NCBI RefSeq assembly: GCF_000013005.1
Contig: NC_007722.1
Span: 1-62,500 of the forward strand
DNA length: 62,500 bases
Direction of reading: 5' to 3'
Source: Erythrobacter litoralis HTCC2594
GTDB taxonomy: Bacteria > Pseudomonadota > Alphaproteobacteria > Sphingomonadales > Sphingomonadaceae
The translations under genes and the position numbers were made by a program. Shown piece by piece: positions 28,552 through 36,812 of this stretch (the stretch's first letter is position 1; each line of letters begins with the position of its first letter). The notes beneath the pieces were generated by a model. It did not search any database. It saw nothing but the letters and a program-made list of their open reading frames with translations, and had not been told where the DNA came from.

Positions 28552-30564
28552 ATGTCTGCTTTCCGATCGCTACCGTTTCTCGCACTGGTCCTCACCGCAC
28601 CCGCCTTCGCGCAGGAGGCCGACGAAGAGAGCGACGACGTTATTATCGTGACCGGGGAAGGTTTGCCCGAAACGCCTGCCGAACCTGCCTATTCGGTGCG
28701 CGAGATCGCGCGCGATCAGATTGTCACGACACCGTCGGGCCGGATCGAGGATGCCTTGGGCGCGGTGGCAGGTTTCCAGCAGTTCCGCCGCTCGGACAGT
28801 CGTTCGTCCAATCCGTCGGCACAGGGCGTGACCCTACGGGCTCTTGGCGGCAACGCCACCAGCCGCGCGCTGGTGACGCTCGACGGCGTGCCGATGCAGG
28901 ACCCTTTCTTTGGTTATGTCCCGTTCGCCGCGCTGGTGCCGGAGCAGATCGGCAGCATCCGTGTCACCCGCGGCGGCGGTTCTGGCCCGTTCGGGGCAGG
29001 GGCACTGGCCGGCACGATTGCGCTGTCGAGCGCTGATATCGGCGCGCTCGGCCCCGTCACGGCATCGGCGCTGGTCAACGATCGCGGCGGGACGGAAGTA
29101 TTCGGCGGCGCGGCCGTCCGGCTGGGTGAAGGTTTCGTAACCGCCAGTGGCCGCTGGGATCGCTCGCAGGGTTTCTTCACGACCCCCGTGGACCAGCGTG
29201 TACCGGCGACGGCGCGGGCGGCCTTCGACAACGTTTCCGGGCAAATCCGCGCGGTTGCGCCGCTCACCGAGACTCTGGAACTGCAGGCCCGCGTGCTGGC
29301 ATTCGACGACCGCCGGACCTTGCGCTTCGATGGGGCGGACAGTTCGGCGAGCGGACAGGATGCGAGCATCCGGATCGTGGGGCGGGGCGACTGGGAAGTG
29401 GATGCGCTGGCTTATGTCCAGGCGCGCAATTTCACCAATGTCGTGATCAGTTCCACCCGCTTCGTGAAAGTGCTCGACCAGAGCAACACGCCGACGACGG
29501 GCATTGGCGGCAAGCTGGAAGTGCGGCCACCTGTAGGCGAAAACCACGTCCTGCGTATCGGTGTGGACTATCGCCGCGCCGAGGGTGAGTTGCAGGAGCA
29601 GCCCTTCAGCGCCTTCACCGGCGAACTGCGTGCCCGCAGGCGCACCGGCGGTGCGACCAGCGATTTGGGCTTCTTCATCGAGAACGACTGGACGCTGGGT
29701 AATTTGGTGCTGACCGGCGGATTACGCGCCGACCGGACGGCGATAACCGATGGCTTCTTTCGCGAAGTCAGCGCAGCGGGCCTTACCACCGTCGACAATG
29801 TCTTCGCCGACCAGAAGGACTGGACCGTCACCTGGCGCGGCGGCGCGCTTTTCCGGGCGGGCGAGAGCCTGTCGCTGCGCGCCGCCGCCTATAGCGGCCT
29901 GCGCCTACCGACGCTCAACGAACTTTACCGGCCCTTCGTGGTGTTCCCTGTGGTGACAGAAGCCAATGCGGCACTCGACGTCGAGCGGCTGGAGGGCTTC
30001 GAAGCGGGTCTGGACTGGGCACCGGTCGACGGAGTAGCCTTCTCGCTGACGGCGTTCGACAACCGCGTCGAAAATGCCGTCGCCAACGTCACACTCACGC
30101 CGACTCTTCGCCAGCGCCAGAATCTCCCCGCAATCGATGCGCAGGGTCTGGAGCTTGGTGCGCGCGTTTCTCGCGGTGCATTCAGCTTCGACGGGACGCT
30201 CGCCTATACCGATGCCGAGGTCGACGGCACGGGGGCATCGATGGCGCTCGACGGCAACCGGCCGCCGCAGACCCCGCGCTGGGCCGCTGCTGCCACCGTG
30301 AGTTGGAAGCCGCTTGAGAACGGCATAATCTCGCTGACCCTTCGCCATGTCGGCGCGCAGTTCGAAAGCGACCAGGAAACCGATGTCCTGCCCGCCGCGA
30401 CCACGCTCGGCGCCTTCGTGCAGGTGCCACTCACCGGCGGCTTTTCATTGATCTTGCGGGGCGAGAACCTGACAGACGAGACCATCGTTACCCGCAACTC
30501 CGATGGTGCGATCGATCTCGGCGTTCCGCGCACGGTGTGGGGCGGGGTGCGGTACGGCTTCTAG
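28552..30564 (+). CDS. TonB-dependent outer-membrane receptor
   Basis: A 670-residue receptor for TonB-energised uptake. A signal peptide (MSAFRSLPFL to AFAQ) is followed by a TonB-box-like DVIIVTGEG and a plug domain (PSGRIEDALGAVAG, NPSAQGVTLRALGGNATSR, TLDGVPMQDPF, SIRVTRGGGS). A 22-strand-type barrel follows and ends in the aromatic GGVRYGF. GLRLPTLNELYRPF is a common siderophore/cobalamin-type receptor segment. The ATG at 28552 begins the signal peptide. No Fur box or cobalamin riboswitch was seen upstream, so iron is not a safe call for the ligand. Confidence 0.92.
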   Translation: MSAFRSLPFLALVLTAPAFAQEADEESDDVIIVTGEGLPETPAEPAYSVREIARDQIVTTPSGRIEDALGAVAGFQQFRRSDSRSSNPSAQGVTLRALGGNATSRALVTLDGVPMQDPFFGYVPFAALVPEQIGSIRVTRGGGSGPFGAGALAGTIALSSADIGALGPVTASALVNDRGGTEVFGGAAVRLGEGFVTASGRWDRSQGFFTTPVDQRVPATARAAFDNVSGQIRAVAPLTETLELQARVLAFDDRRTLRFDGADSSASGQDASIRIVGRGDWEVDALAYVQARNFTNVVISSTRFVKVLDQSNTPTTGIGGKLEVRPPVGENHVLRIGVDYRRAEGELQEQPFSAFTGELRARRRTGGATSDLGFFIENDWTLGNLVLTGGLRADRTAITDGFFREVSAAGLTTVDNVFADQKDWTVTWRGGALFRAGESLSLRAAAYSGLRLPTLNELYRPFVVFPVVTEANAALDVERLEGFEAGLDWAPVDGVAFSLTAFDNRVENAVANVTLTPTLRQRQNLPAIDAQGLELGARVSRGAFSFDGTLAYTDAEVDGTGASMALDGNRPPQTPRWAAAATVSWKPLENGIISLTLRHVGAQFESDQETDVLPAATTLGAFVQVPLTGGFSLILRGENLTDETIVTRNSDGAIDLGVPRTVWGGVRYGF

Positions 30565-30616
30565 CCCGTCACGATAGGTTCTTTGCTGCCCCTCCATTGT
30601 CTGGCAGATATGCCGC

Positions 30617-33600
30617 ATGGATGCACCAACAGCGCTCGCCCCGATCCCGCAGCCGCCGGGCAAGCCGATCGTCGGAAACGCCTTCACCGTCGATTCTTCC
30701 CGCCTGATCCAGTCCCTGATGGAACTGGCCGAGGAATACGGCCCGATCTTTCAGCTCGAAGTGATGGGAACGCCGCTGGTGTTCGTCTCCGGCGCGGACA
30801 TGGTGGCGGAGATTTGCGACGAGAGCCGCTTCGACAAGACCGTGCGCGGCCCCCTCAAGCGGCTGCGGCTGATTGCGGGCGACGGGCTGTTCACCGGCGA
30901 CACCGACGATCCCAACTGGGCCAAGGCGCATCATATCCTGCTGCCCTCCTTCAGCCAGAAGGCGATGGGCAGCTACCTGCCGATGATGACCGATATCGCC
31001 AGCCAGCTGATGCTGAAGTGGGAGCGGCTGAATTCGGACGATGTCATCGACGTGCCGATGGACATGGTCCGGCTGACGCTCGACACGATCGGCGTGTGCG
31101 GCTTCGGCTATCGCTTCAATTCCTTCTATCGCGAGGACTTCCACCCTTTTATCGAGGCTTTGAACCGAACGCTCGACACCACGCAGAAGATGCGCGGGCT
31201 TCCGGGCGAGAAGCTGCTCAAGCGTCAGCAGATCGAACAGCTCAACGAAGACGCGGCCTACATGAACAATCTGGTCGACGAGATCATCCGCGAGCGGCGG
31301 CAGACAGGCGAAAGCGGGCAAGGCGACCTGCTCGATTTCATGCTCTCGGGCCGCGACCCGGTGACGGGCGAGCGGCTGTCGGACGAAAACATTCGTTACC
31401 AAATCAACACTTTCCTGATCGCTGGGCACGAGACGACATCGGGCCTGCTGTCCTTCACGCTCTATTACCTGCTCAAGAACCGCGACGTGCTGCAGCGTGC
31501 TTATGCCGAGGTCGACGAAGTGCTGGGGCGCAATATCGACCAGACGCCGACGCTCTCGCAGATCGGCCGCCTGCCTTACATCCGCGCGATCCTGTCCGAA
31601 GCGCTGCGGCTGTGGCCGACCGCTCCGGCGATGGGCCTCGCACCGTTCGAAGACGAAGTGTTGGGCGGGAAGTACGCCATTGCCAAGGGCACTTTCACGA
31701 CTGTCCTGATTCCTTCGCTCCACCGCGACAAGTTGGTGTGGGGCGAGAATCCTGAAGCCTTCAATCCCGATAATTTCAGTCCCAAGGCCGAAGCAGCCCG
31801 TCCACCGCATGCGTACAAACCCTTCGGCAATGGCCAACGCGCCTGCATCGGGCGGCAATTCGCGATCCAGGAATCGATCCTCGTGCTCGGCATGCTGTTG
31901 CAGCGGTTCGAGCTGTTCGATCACGCCGACTATCAGCTCAGGATCAAGGAAACGCTGTCGATCAAGCCCGACGGCTTCACCATCAAGGCGCGGCTGCGCC
32001 ATGATGTCGAGCGGGGCGGGGTGGCAACGGTCGAGCCGGAGTCCAAGACCCCTGACCAAGCCGCTGCCGTCCCTTCCCATGGGACACCGCTCCTGGTCCT
32101 TTACGGCTCCAATCTCGGGTCCAGCGAAGGCTTCGCCCGGGAACTGGCGCAACGCGGTGAGTTCAGCGGTTTCGATGTGACCATGGCGCCGCTCGACGCC
32201 CACGTGGCAAAGCTGCCGACCGATGGCGCGGTGGCCATAGCCTGCGCGTCCTACAACGGCATGCCGCCGGACAATGCCGCCAAGTTCGTCGACTGGCTGG
32301 AGCAGGCCGATGCTGCCGACGCACCACTGTCGAATGTGTCCTACCTCGTCCTCGGCTGCGGCAACAGCGACTGGGCAGCGACCTTCCAGGTCGTGCCACG
32401 CAAGATCGATGCTTTGATGGAGCAGCACGGCGCCGAGCGTCTCGTCCCCGCGGAAGAACTCGACGCTCGCGGTGATCTCGACACACAGTTTCACGATTGG
32501 CTCGACGGCCTGATCCCACAATTGGGCGATGCCTTCGATATCGATCTCGAAAGCGGGTTCGACGCGGTGTTCGAGCCGCTTTACACGGTCGAGATAACCG
32601 ACAGCATAACAGGCAACACTGTCGCCGATCGCGTCGGCGCGCGCGAAGTCGAGGTCGTGGCCAATCGCGAGCTCAAGGACACCAGCAAGGACGAGGGCCG
32701 CTCGACCCGCCATCTCGAAGTCCGCCTGCCCGAGGGCATGGAGTACGAGCCGGGCGATCATCTGTGCGTCGTGCCGGTTAACGATCCTGCCGTTGTGGAC
32801 CGGCTGCTCAAACGCTTCGGCCTTGATCGCGACACTTTTGTCCGCATCGAATCGCGCAGCGATATGCGCGGGCCATTTCCGAGCGGTAGCACCTTCTCCG
32901 TCCTCAACCTCGCGGAAACCGCAGGTGAACTCCAGGCGGTCGCCACGCGCAAGGACATCGCCACGCTGGCGCGCTATTCGGAATGCCCCAACTCGCGCGC
33001 CGCGTTGGAAGCGCTGGCTGCGCCGCCATCGGCTGACGGGACGGATCGCTACACCAGCGAAGTGCTCGAGAAGCGTAGATCGGTGCTCGACATGCTCGAA
33101 GAATTTCCCGCATGCGACGTTCCGCTCGCGGTCTTCCTCGAACTGATACCCTTTCTCAGCCCGCGCTATTATTCGATCTCGTCTGCGCCGGAGGCCAATC
33201 AGGGCCTTTGTTCGATCACAGTGGGGGTTGTCAAAGGTCCGGCGCTGGCAGGCACCGGCGAATTCAAGGGCACCTGCTCCGCCTATTTGGCAGACCTGCC
33301 ACCGGGTGATCGGTTCCGCGCGGTCGTGCGCAAGCCAACGGCCCAATTCCGGTTGCCCGACAATCCGGAAACTCCGGTGATCATGATCGGTCCGGGGACC
33401 GGTGTGGCTCCGTTTCGCGCCTTTCTTCAGCGCCGTGACCATTTGCAAGAAGACGGTGCAGTGCTTGGCGAAGCCATGCTGTTCTTCGGCTGCCGCCACC
33501 CGGACATCGATTACCTCTACCGTGAAGAGCTGGATGACTACGACCAACGCGGCGTCGCGACGGTGCATGCTGCCTTTTCGCGCCACGATGGCTCGCGCAC

Positions 33601-33829
33601 CTATGTGCAGGACCTGATCGCGCGGGAAGCAGACCGGGTGTGGGAGCTCATAGAACAGGACGCGCGCATTTACGTGTGCGGGGATGGCGCCCGGATGGAG
33701 CCCGATGTGCGAAAGGCGTTGATGGCTATCTACGCTGAAAAGAAGAGTAGCGATGAAGCGAGCGCCAAAGCCTGGATCGACGATCTCGTCGCACAGGACC
33801 GCTATCTGCTCGACGTATGGGTCGGCTAG
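30617..33829 (+). CDS. Self-sufficient cytochrome P450-NADPH reductase fusion (CYP102/P450-BM3 type)
   Basis: A 1070-residue fusion enzyme, nearly the length of Bacillus P450-BM3. The heme domain (about 1-470) has the oxygen-activation motif AGHETTSG from residue 269, EALRLWPTAPA, and heme ligand Cys410 in FGNGQRACIG. GDGLFTGDTDDPNW retains the BM3 substrate-channel Phe (Phe87 in BM3). The FMN domain (about 485-640) starts LLVLYGSNLGSSEG; the FAD/NADPH part has RYYSISSAP and GPGTGVAPFRAF. Expected reaction: subterminal hydroxylation of fatty acids or similar chains with NADPH and O2. It follows the receptor gene by 52 bp. A very long reverse-strand frame across it is a codon-bias shadow. Confidence 0.96.
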   Translation: MDAPTALAPIPQPPGKPIVGNAFTVDSSRLIQSLMELAEEYGPIFQLEVMGTPLVFVSGADMVAEICDESRFDKTVRGPLKRLRLIAGDGLFTGDTDDPNWAKAHHILLPSFSQKAMGSYLPMMTDIASQLMLKWERLNSDDVIDVPMDMVRLTLDTIGVCGFGYRFNSFYREDFHPFIEALNRTLDTTQKMRGLPGEKLLKRQQIEQLNEDAAYMNNLVDEIIRERRQTGESGQGDLLDFMLSGRDPVTGERLSDENIRYQINTFLIAGHETTSGLLSFTLYYLLKNRDVLQRAYAEVDEVLGRNIDQTPTLSQIGRLPYIRAILSEALRLWPTAPAMGLAPFEDEVLGGKYAIAKGTFTTVLIPSLHRDKLVWGENPEAFNPDNFSPKAEAARPPHAYKPFGNGQRACIGRQFAIQESILVLGMLLQRFELFDHADYQLRIKETLSIKPDGFTIKARLRHDVERGGVATVEPESKTPDQAAAVPSHGTPLLVLYGSNLGSSEGFARELAQRGEFSGFDVTMAPLDAHVAKLPTDGAVAIACASYNGMPPDNAAKFVDWLEQADAADAPLSNVSYLVLGCGNSDWAATFQVVPRKIDALMEQHGAERLVPAEELDARGDLDTQFHDWLDGLIPQLGDAFDIDLESGFDAVFEPLYTVEITDSITGNTVADRVGAREVEVVANRELKDTSKDEGRSTRHLEVRLPEGMEYEPGDHLCVVPVNDPAVVDRLLKRFGLDRDTFVRIESRSDMRGPFPSGSTFSVLNLAETAGELQAVATRKDIATLARYSECPNSRAALEALAAPPSADGTDRYTSEVLEKRRSVLDMLEEFPACDVPLAVFLELIPFLSPRYYSISSAPEANQGLCSITVGVVKGPALAGTGEFKGTCSAYLADLPPGDRFRAVVRKPTAQFRLPDNPETPVIMIGPGTGVAPFRAFLQRRDHLQEDGAVLGEAMLFFGCRHPDIDYLYREELDDYDQRGVATVHAAFSRHDGSRTYVQDLIAREADRVWELIEQDARIYVCGDGARMEPDVRKALMAIYAEKKSSDEASAKAWIDDLVAQDRYLLDVWVG

Positions 33830-33847
33830 TGACGGCGGGTTATCGGG

Positions 33848-33865
33848 AAAGTGGCGGAGACGGAG
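33848..33865. repeat. Distal att core (copy of tRNA-Ser 3' end)
   Basis: AAAGTGGCGGAGACGGAG, identical to 38523-38540. It copies the last bases of the tRNA including the CCA complement. TTATCG precedes both copies, with a short indel between, so homology may extend a little further. Confidence 0.9.
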
Positions 33866-33930
33866 TCCGCCCAACCATGATTCAGCGATGATCGTGGGTG
33901 ATCGCGTTAGCTATGGATTTCCTTGTGTTC

Positions 33931-33941
33931 TTACTTGGTAA
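33931..33941. promoter_or_regulatory. TTACNNNGTAA palindrome, left-end copy
   Basis: TTACTTGGTAA lies between the distal att core and the integrase. It matches three copies on the other side of the integrase gene, at 35214, 35350 and 35431, and is probably bound by an island protein (AlpA-like protein or integrase). Confidence 0.5.
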
Positions 33942-33985
33942 AGTTCGCCCACGTGCATTGACGTTCAGCTCCAACCGTTCAAAAG

Positions 33986-34006
33986 TGTGGGCACGATTGT
34001 TGGCAC
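33986..34006. promoter_or_regulatory. Paired 12-bp-spaced repeats, left end (putative integrase arm sites)
   Basis: TGTGGGCAC at 33986-33994 and TGTTGGCAC at 33998-34006 are in the same direction, 12 bp start to start. A matching pair with the same spacing and orientation lies near the other end of the island (38451-38471). Arm-type sites for P4-like integrases are expected in such positions. Confidence 0.6.
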
Positions 34007-34019
34007 TGGAGCGATCATC

Positions 34020-35177
34020 ATGGGCAAACTGACGGCGGTAAAAGCTAAAGCGATCAAAGAGGCGGGGCGCTATAGCGATGGGAACGGGCTTCAACTCGTG
34101 GTCAAAGCCAGCGGTGCCAAATCCTGGATTCTACGAGTTCAGCACGATGGCAAGAGGCGCGATATCGGATTGGGGCCTCTGTCCGAAGTTGGACCCGCAG
34201 AGGCCCGTGAGAAGGCCGTGGAGGCACGGAAGGTAATTCGTGGGGGTGGTGACCCGTCGGGCTTGAAAAGCGGCTCAGGAAGAATCTCTGGCCGTCCTCC
34301 GACCTTTCGCGAGCTGGCGACCAGCTACCATGACGACCACAAGAGTAGCTGGAAAAACGCGAAACATCGCGAACAGTGGCTTTCCACTCTCGACACCTAC
34401 GCCTTTCCAATCTTCGGCGACCAGCCGGTCGATCGTGTGGACAGTCGAGACGTTCTCGATTGCCTCAAGCCGATCTGGAACGCGAAACCGGAGACGGCTC
34501 GCCGTGTCCTACAACGTGTTCTTAGAGTTCTGAATTACGCTCATGGGATGGGGCATCGGGAGCACGAAGCGCCAACGCAGTCCATACGGGCGGCTTTGGG
34601 CAAGCAGCGTTCTCAAGTGAGGCACCATGCGTCGTTGCCCTACGCCGAAATGCCGGAGCTGATGGCAAAGCTAGAGGCCGCATCGGGCGTTGGCGCAATG
34701 GCGCTTCGCTTCGCGATCCTGACTGCCGCGCGATCTGGCGAGGTTCGTGGCGCTCAGTGGAACGAGATGGATTTGGCAAAGAAAACTTGGACGGTTCCGG
34801 CAGAGCGGATGAAGGCTCGCCGCGCACACGCTGTCCCGCTATCGCCAGCCGCGCTCGCCATCTTGGAGGATGCGAAGGGGCTAAGGAAGAAGCCCGAGGG
34901 CTTCGTGTTCCCTAGCAGTCGCGGCATCGCGCTCAGCGACATGACGTTGCTGAAGGCCATCCGCGCTGCGAGCGATCAGAACACCACAGTGCATGGCTGT
35001 CGCACCAGCTTTCGTGTGTGGGCTGCGGAGAAGACCAGCTGTCCAGCCGCCGCTGCCGAGGCAGCGCTTGCGCATACGATACACAACAAGGCTGAAGCGG
35101 CTTATCATCGAACCGATTATCTCGACATACGGCGGCAGCTCATGGCCGATTGGGGGGCGTTCCTTGCTGGCGGGTGA
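34020..35177 (+). CDS. Tyrosine-type site-specific integrase (P4-like, DUF4102 N-terminus)
   Basis: A 385-residue recombinase that should catalyse integration and excision at tRNA-Ser(GCU). The N-terminal arm-binding domain (YSDGNGLQLVVKASGAKSW, GLGPLSEVGPAEAREKA) is typical of P4-type island integrases. The catalytic domain shows the first Arg in TAARSGEVRG, His-x-x-Arg in VHGCRTSFR, and a late LAHTIHNKAEAAYHR segment with the final His and the nucleophile Tyr in AYHR. The ATG at 34020 is preferred; the frame is open from 33987. The gene appears intact, so the island may still move. Confidence 0.95.
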   Translation: MGKLTAVKAKAIKEAGRYSDGNGLQLVVKASGAKSWILRVQHDGKRRDIGLGPLSEVGPAEAREKAVEARKVIRGGGDPSGLKSGSGRISGRPPTFRELATSYHDDHKSSWKNAKHREQWLSTLDTYAFPIFGDQPVDRVDSRDVLDCLKPIWNAKPETARRVLQRVLRVLNYAHGMGHREHEAPTQSIRAALGKQRSQVRHHASLPYAEMPELMAKLEAASGVGAMALRFAILTAARSGEVRGAQWNEMDLAKKTWTVPAERMKARRAHAVPLSPAALAILEDAKGLRKKPEGFVFPSSRGIALSDMTLLKAIRAASDQNTTVHGCRTSFRVWAAEKTSCPAAAAEAALAHTIHNKAEAAYHRTDYLDIRRQLMADWGAFLAGG

Positions 35178-35505
35178 TCAGTTCGCTCCCTATGGCATTC
35201 AATTTTTGCCTCGTTACTAGGTAACAGTTATTTTGTGTTGTAAATTCAACAGGTTATATGACCTTTATATATTCATTCATTTGGATCAATAAGATATAAG
35301 AAGTAGGTAATTATATATAAGAAAATGAAATATAAGGGAAAAATATCTCTTACTTAGTAACGAGCCGGAAATTAAACGGCACTGGGGGCGAGGTCGGTTT
35401 TTTGTGAAGCCGTTCCAACAGTTTCAGCCGTTACCAAGTAAGCCGATAAGTTCTCCTTCACCCTACAGTCGATGTGGTTATCTCCGTGGTTGAAGGAGAC
35501 ATTCG
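35178..35505. other. 328-bp AT-rich control region of the island
   Basis: Noncoding region between the integrase and the AlpA-like gene. Bases 35221-35340 contain only 28 G or C in 120, in sharp contrast with the GC-rich chromosome. It carries three TTACNNNGTAA palindromes (next entry) and three ATATAAG words at 35294, 35315 and 35330. This may be the promoter and recombination-control region; an origin is possible, but no replication gene is present. Confidence 0.6.
35214..35441. promoter_or_regulatory. Three further TTACNNNGTAA palindromes
   Basis: TTACTAGGTAA at 35214-35224, TTACTTAGTAA at 35350-35360 and TTACCAAGTAA at 35431-35441. Flanks are also related: CGTTAC(C/T)AAGTAAG is the extended form, and the copy at 35350 is in the reverse direction. 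They lie 64-292 bp upstream of the AlpA-like start and look like operators or excisionase sites. Confidence 0.55.
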
Positions 35506-35691
35506 ATGGATGAAACCCCACAACAGCACGGCGCGAGGATTGCTTTCAGCGTTGCGGAAACCGCCGAAGCTACCGGCCTTGGTCGAACGACCATCTACTC
35601 GCTAATTCGCGACGGGAAACTTCGCTCCGTGAAAGCCGGCAACCGACGGCTGATTCGAGCCTGCGATGTCTACGGCCTTGTCCAGGTCTAA
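35506..35691 (+). CDS. AlpA/excisionase-type helix-turn-helix protein
   Basis: A 61-residue DNA-binding protein. AFSVAETAEATGLGRTTIYS is followed by LIRDGKLRSVKAGNRRLI, the winged-HTH pattern of the AlpA/MerR-type excisionase (helix_turn_helix_17) family. The ATG follows GAAGGAGA. Such proteins regulate island integrases or act as directionality factors. The TTACNNNGTAA palindromes just upstream are its natural candidate targets. Confidence 0.88.
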   Translation: MDETPQQHGARIAFSVAETAEATGLGRTTIYSLIRDGKLRSVKAGNRRLIRACDVYGLVQV

Positions 35692-35778
35692 GCCCCGGTG
35701 CCAAGCGTGCTCCGTCTCCATGAGTGGCAGTTCTCCGCGTTGCGATTGAACGGCCTTTGTGCAAAAGTTCTCCTGCTC

Positions 35779-35939
35779 GACGGTCAATCCCGTCGGGCGG
35801 AGCGTCGTAACTCCGTGTCGCAAGGCCGGTCGAGATTTCTCGGCCGGGTGGCCGACGCGTATGTCCAAGGCAGTGCCTGCCCAAAGGCGGCGGCGCTCCG
35901 ACTTGCGCGGAGTTACGAACGCCCGGCTTAGGTCCGGGC
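35779..35939. ncRNA. Candidate structured RNA between the AlpA-like and lipoprotein genes
   Basis: The 275-bp gap holds nested inverted repeats. CGACGG-N6-CCGTCG starts near 35779. TCGTAACTCCG (about 35805-35815) is inverted at about 35908-35918 with further pairing GGGCG/CGCCC and CGCAAG/CTTGCG on either side. GCCCGG-N7-CCGGGC lies at 35921-35939 just before the next gene's ribosome-binding site. A long folded transcript or leader is possible. Direction and function are unknown. Confidence 0.35.
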
Positions 35940-35966
35940 CGCTCCTGAATTCTTGTAGGGGCGACA

Positions 35967-36725
35967 ATGTCGAAAGCCAAAAGAGAGACCTCCGATCGGC
36001 GCAAAGCCAGCCGCACTGGTGATTCTCGCACGGCAGAGAAGCCAGCGAAGATGCAAGGGTGCTTTGCGGCCGGAATCATCGCGGCATCGCTGTTCGGATG
36101 CTCGGGCGAGACGAGCCAGGCTGACAATGTTGCAGCGAGTGCCACTGAAACCGCTGCGCCCGATTGGAAAACCCTCCCTGATGGCAGTCGCGGCTATTTC
36201 GTTCAGCGAAAAAACGGATCCGAGACAACAGAGAGGTGTTGGCAAGTCGATGGGCATTGGGATTGTCTTGGCGCTTTCACGCTTGGTCGCTCAGACCCAT
36301 CCAACGGGTCTGCCGAAATGGCGATCGAGGCGGACATCGCCGGTCCGAGCTTCTTTGCATCGCGCGCCTTCAAGAAACGACTGAATGATCCGTTTCCGCA
36401 TGGGGATGAAGATAGTCCAGCGGGGGGATACCGTTGCTACACGGCAGGCAGTGGGTTCCTTAACGAAACGATCTTTGCGGGATCGAAAGATGGAGGGGCG
36501 ACGCTGATGTCTAATGATTCGGCGCCCGGACAGCCTTTTGGCGGAAACCCTTGGTCGGCAGAGTTCGTGAACAAGTTTATGCAAGAAAATGGTGTGACTG
36601 CAGATCGGCCCTACTGGAATTGCTTTCACATTGAGCGATTGATCGCATCTGGAAGTCTAGCGACGTTGGTTACAACAGCGCTCACCTATGAAGGATTGAT
36701 CGGACCAGAATCCGCAATGGAATAA
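35967..36725 (+). CDS. Island-encoded putative lipoprotein of unknown function
   Basis: A 252-residue protein I do not recognise. A charged N-terminal stretch precedes a hydrophobic segment with a lipobox-like end (AAGIIAASLFGC-SGE), suggesting lipid attachment at the Cys. The ATG at 35967 has AGGGG at good spacing; an in-frame ATG at 36051 would give a standard short lipoprotein signal. The mature part has several Cys (RCWQVDGHWDCLG, YRCYTAG, WNCFH) that could form disulfides, fitting a periplasmic location. It is the only plus-strand cargo gene and converges with the membrane-protein gene. Confidence 0.65.
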   Translation: MSKAKRETSDRRKASRTGDSRTAEKPAKMQGCFAAGIIAASLFGCSGETSQADNVAASATETAAPDWKTLPDGSRGYFVQRKNGSETTERCWQVDGHWDCLGAFTLGRSDPSNGSAEMAIEADIAGPSFFASRAFKKRLNDPFPHGDEDSPAGGYRCYTAGSGFLNETIFAGSKDGGATLMSNDSAPGQPFGGNPWSAEFVNKFMQENGVTADRPYWNCFHIERLIASGSLATLVTTALTYEGLIGPESAME

Positions 36726-36812
36726 GACGATTAGGATAGTTTCAGAGAGGAGACCGACCCGGCTGCAACCCTACGAGAATCACAGAGTGAGTAAACCGGT
36801 GCTAGCCTTTAC

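Noticed and set aside
30569..33874. 1101-codon open frame on the minus strand across the P450 fusion gene
   Set aside because: Antisense shadow of high-GC codon bias. The plus-strand frame has full-length homology signatures of P450-BM3, while the minus frame shows no coherent domain.
35698..35931. 77-codon plus-strand frame and overlapping minus-strand frames between the AlpA-like and lipoprotein genes
   Set aside because: No supporting ribosome-binding site or domain; inverted-repeat structure explains the segment better.
36726..36812. Terminator between the convergent lipoprotein and membrane-protein genes
   Set aside because: No stable stem with a T-tract could be found by eye.
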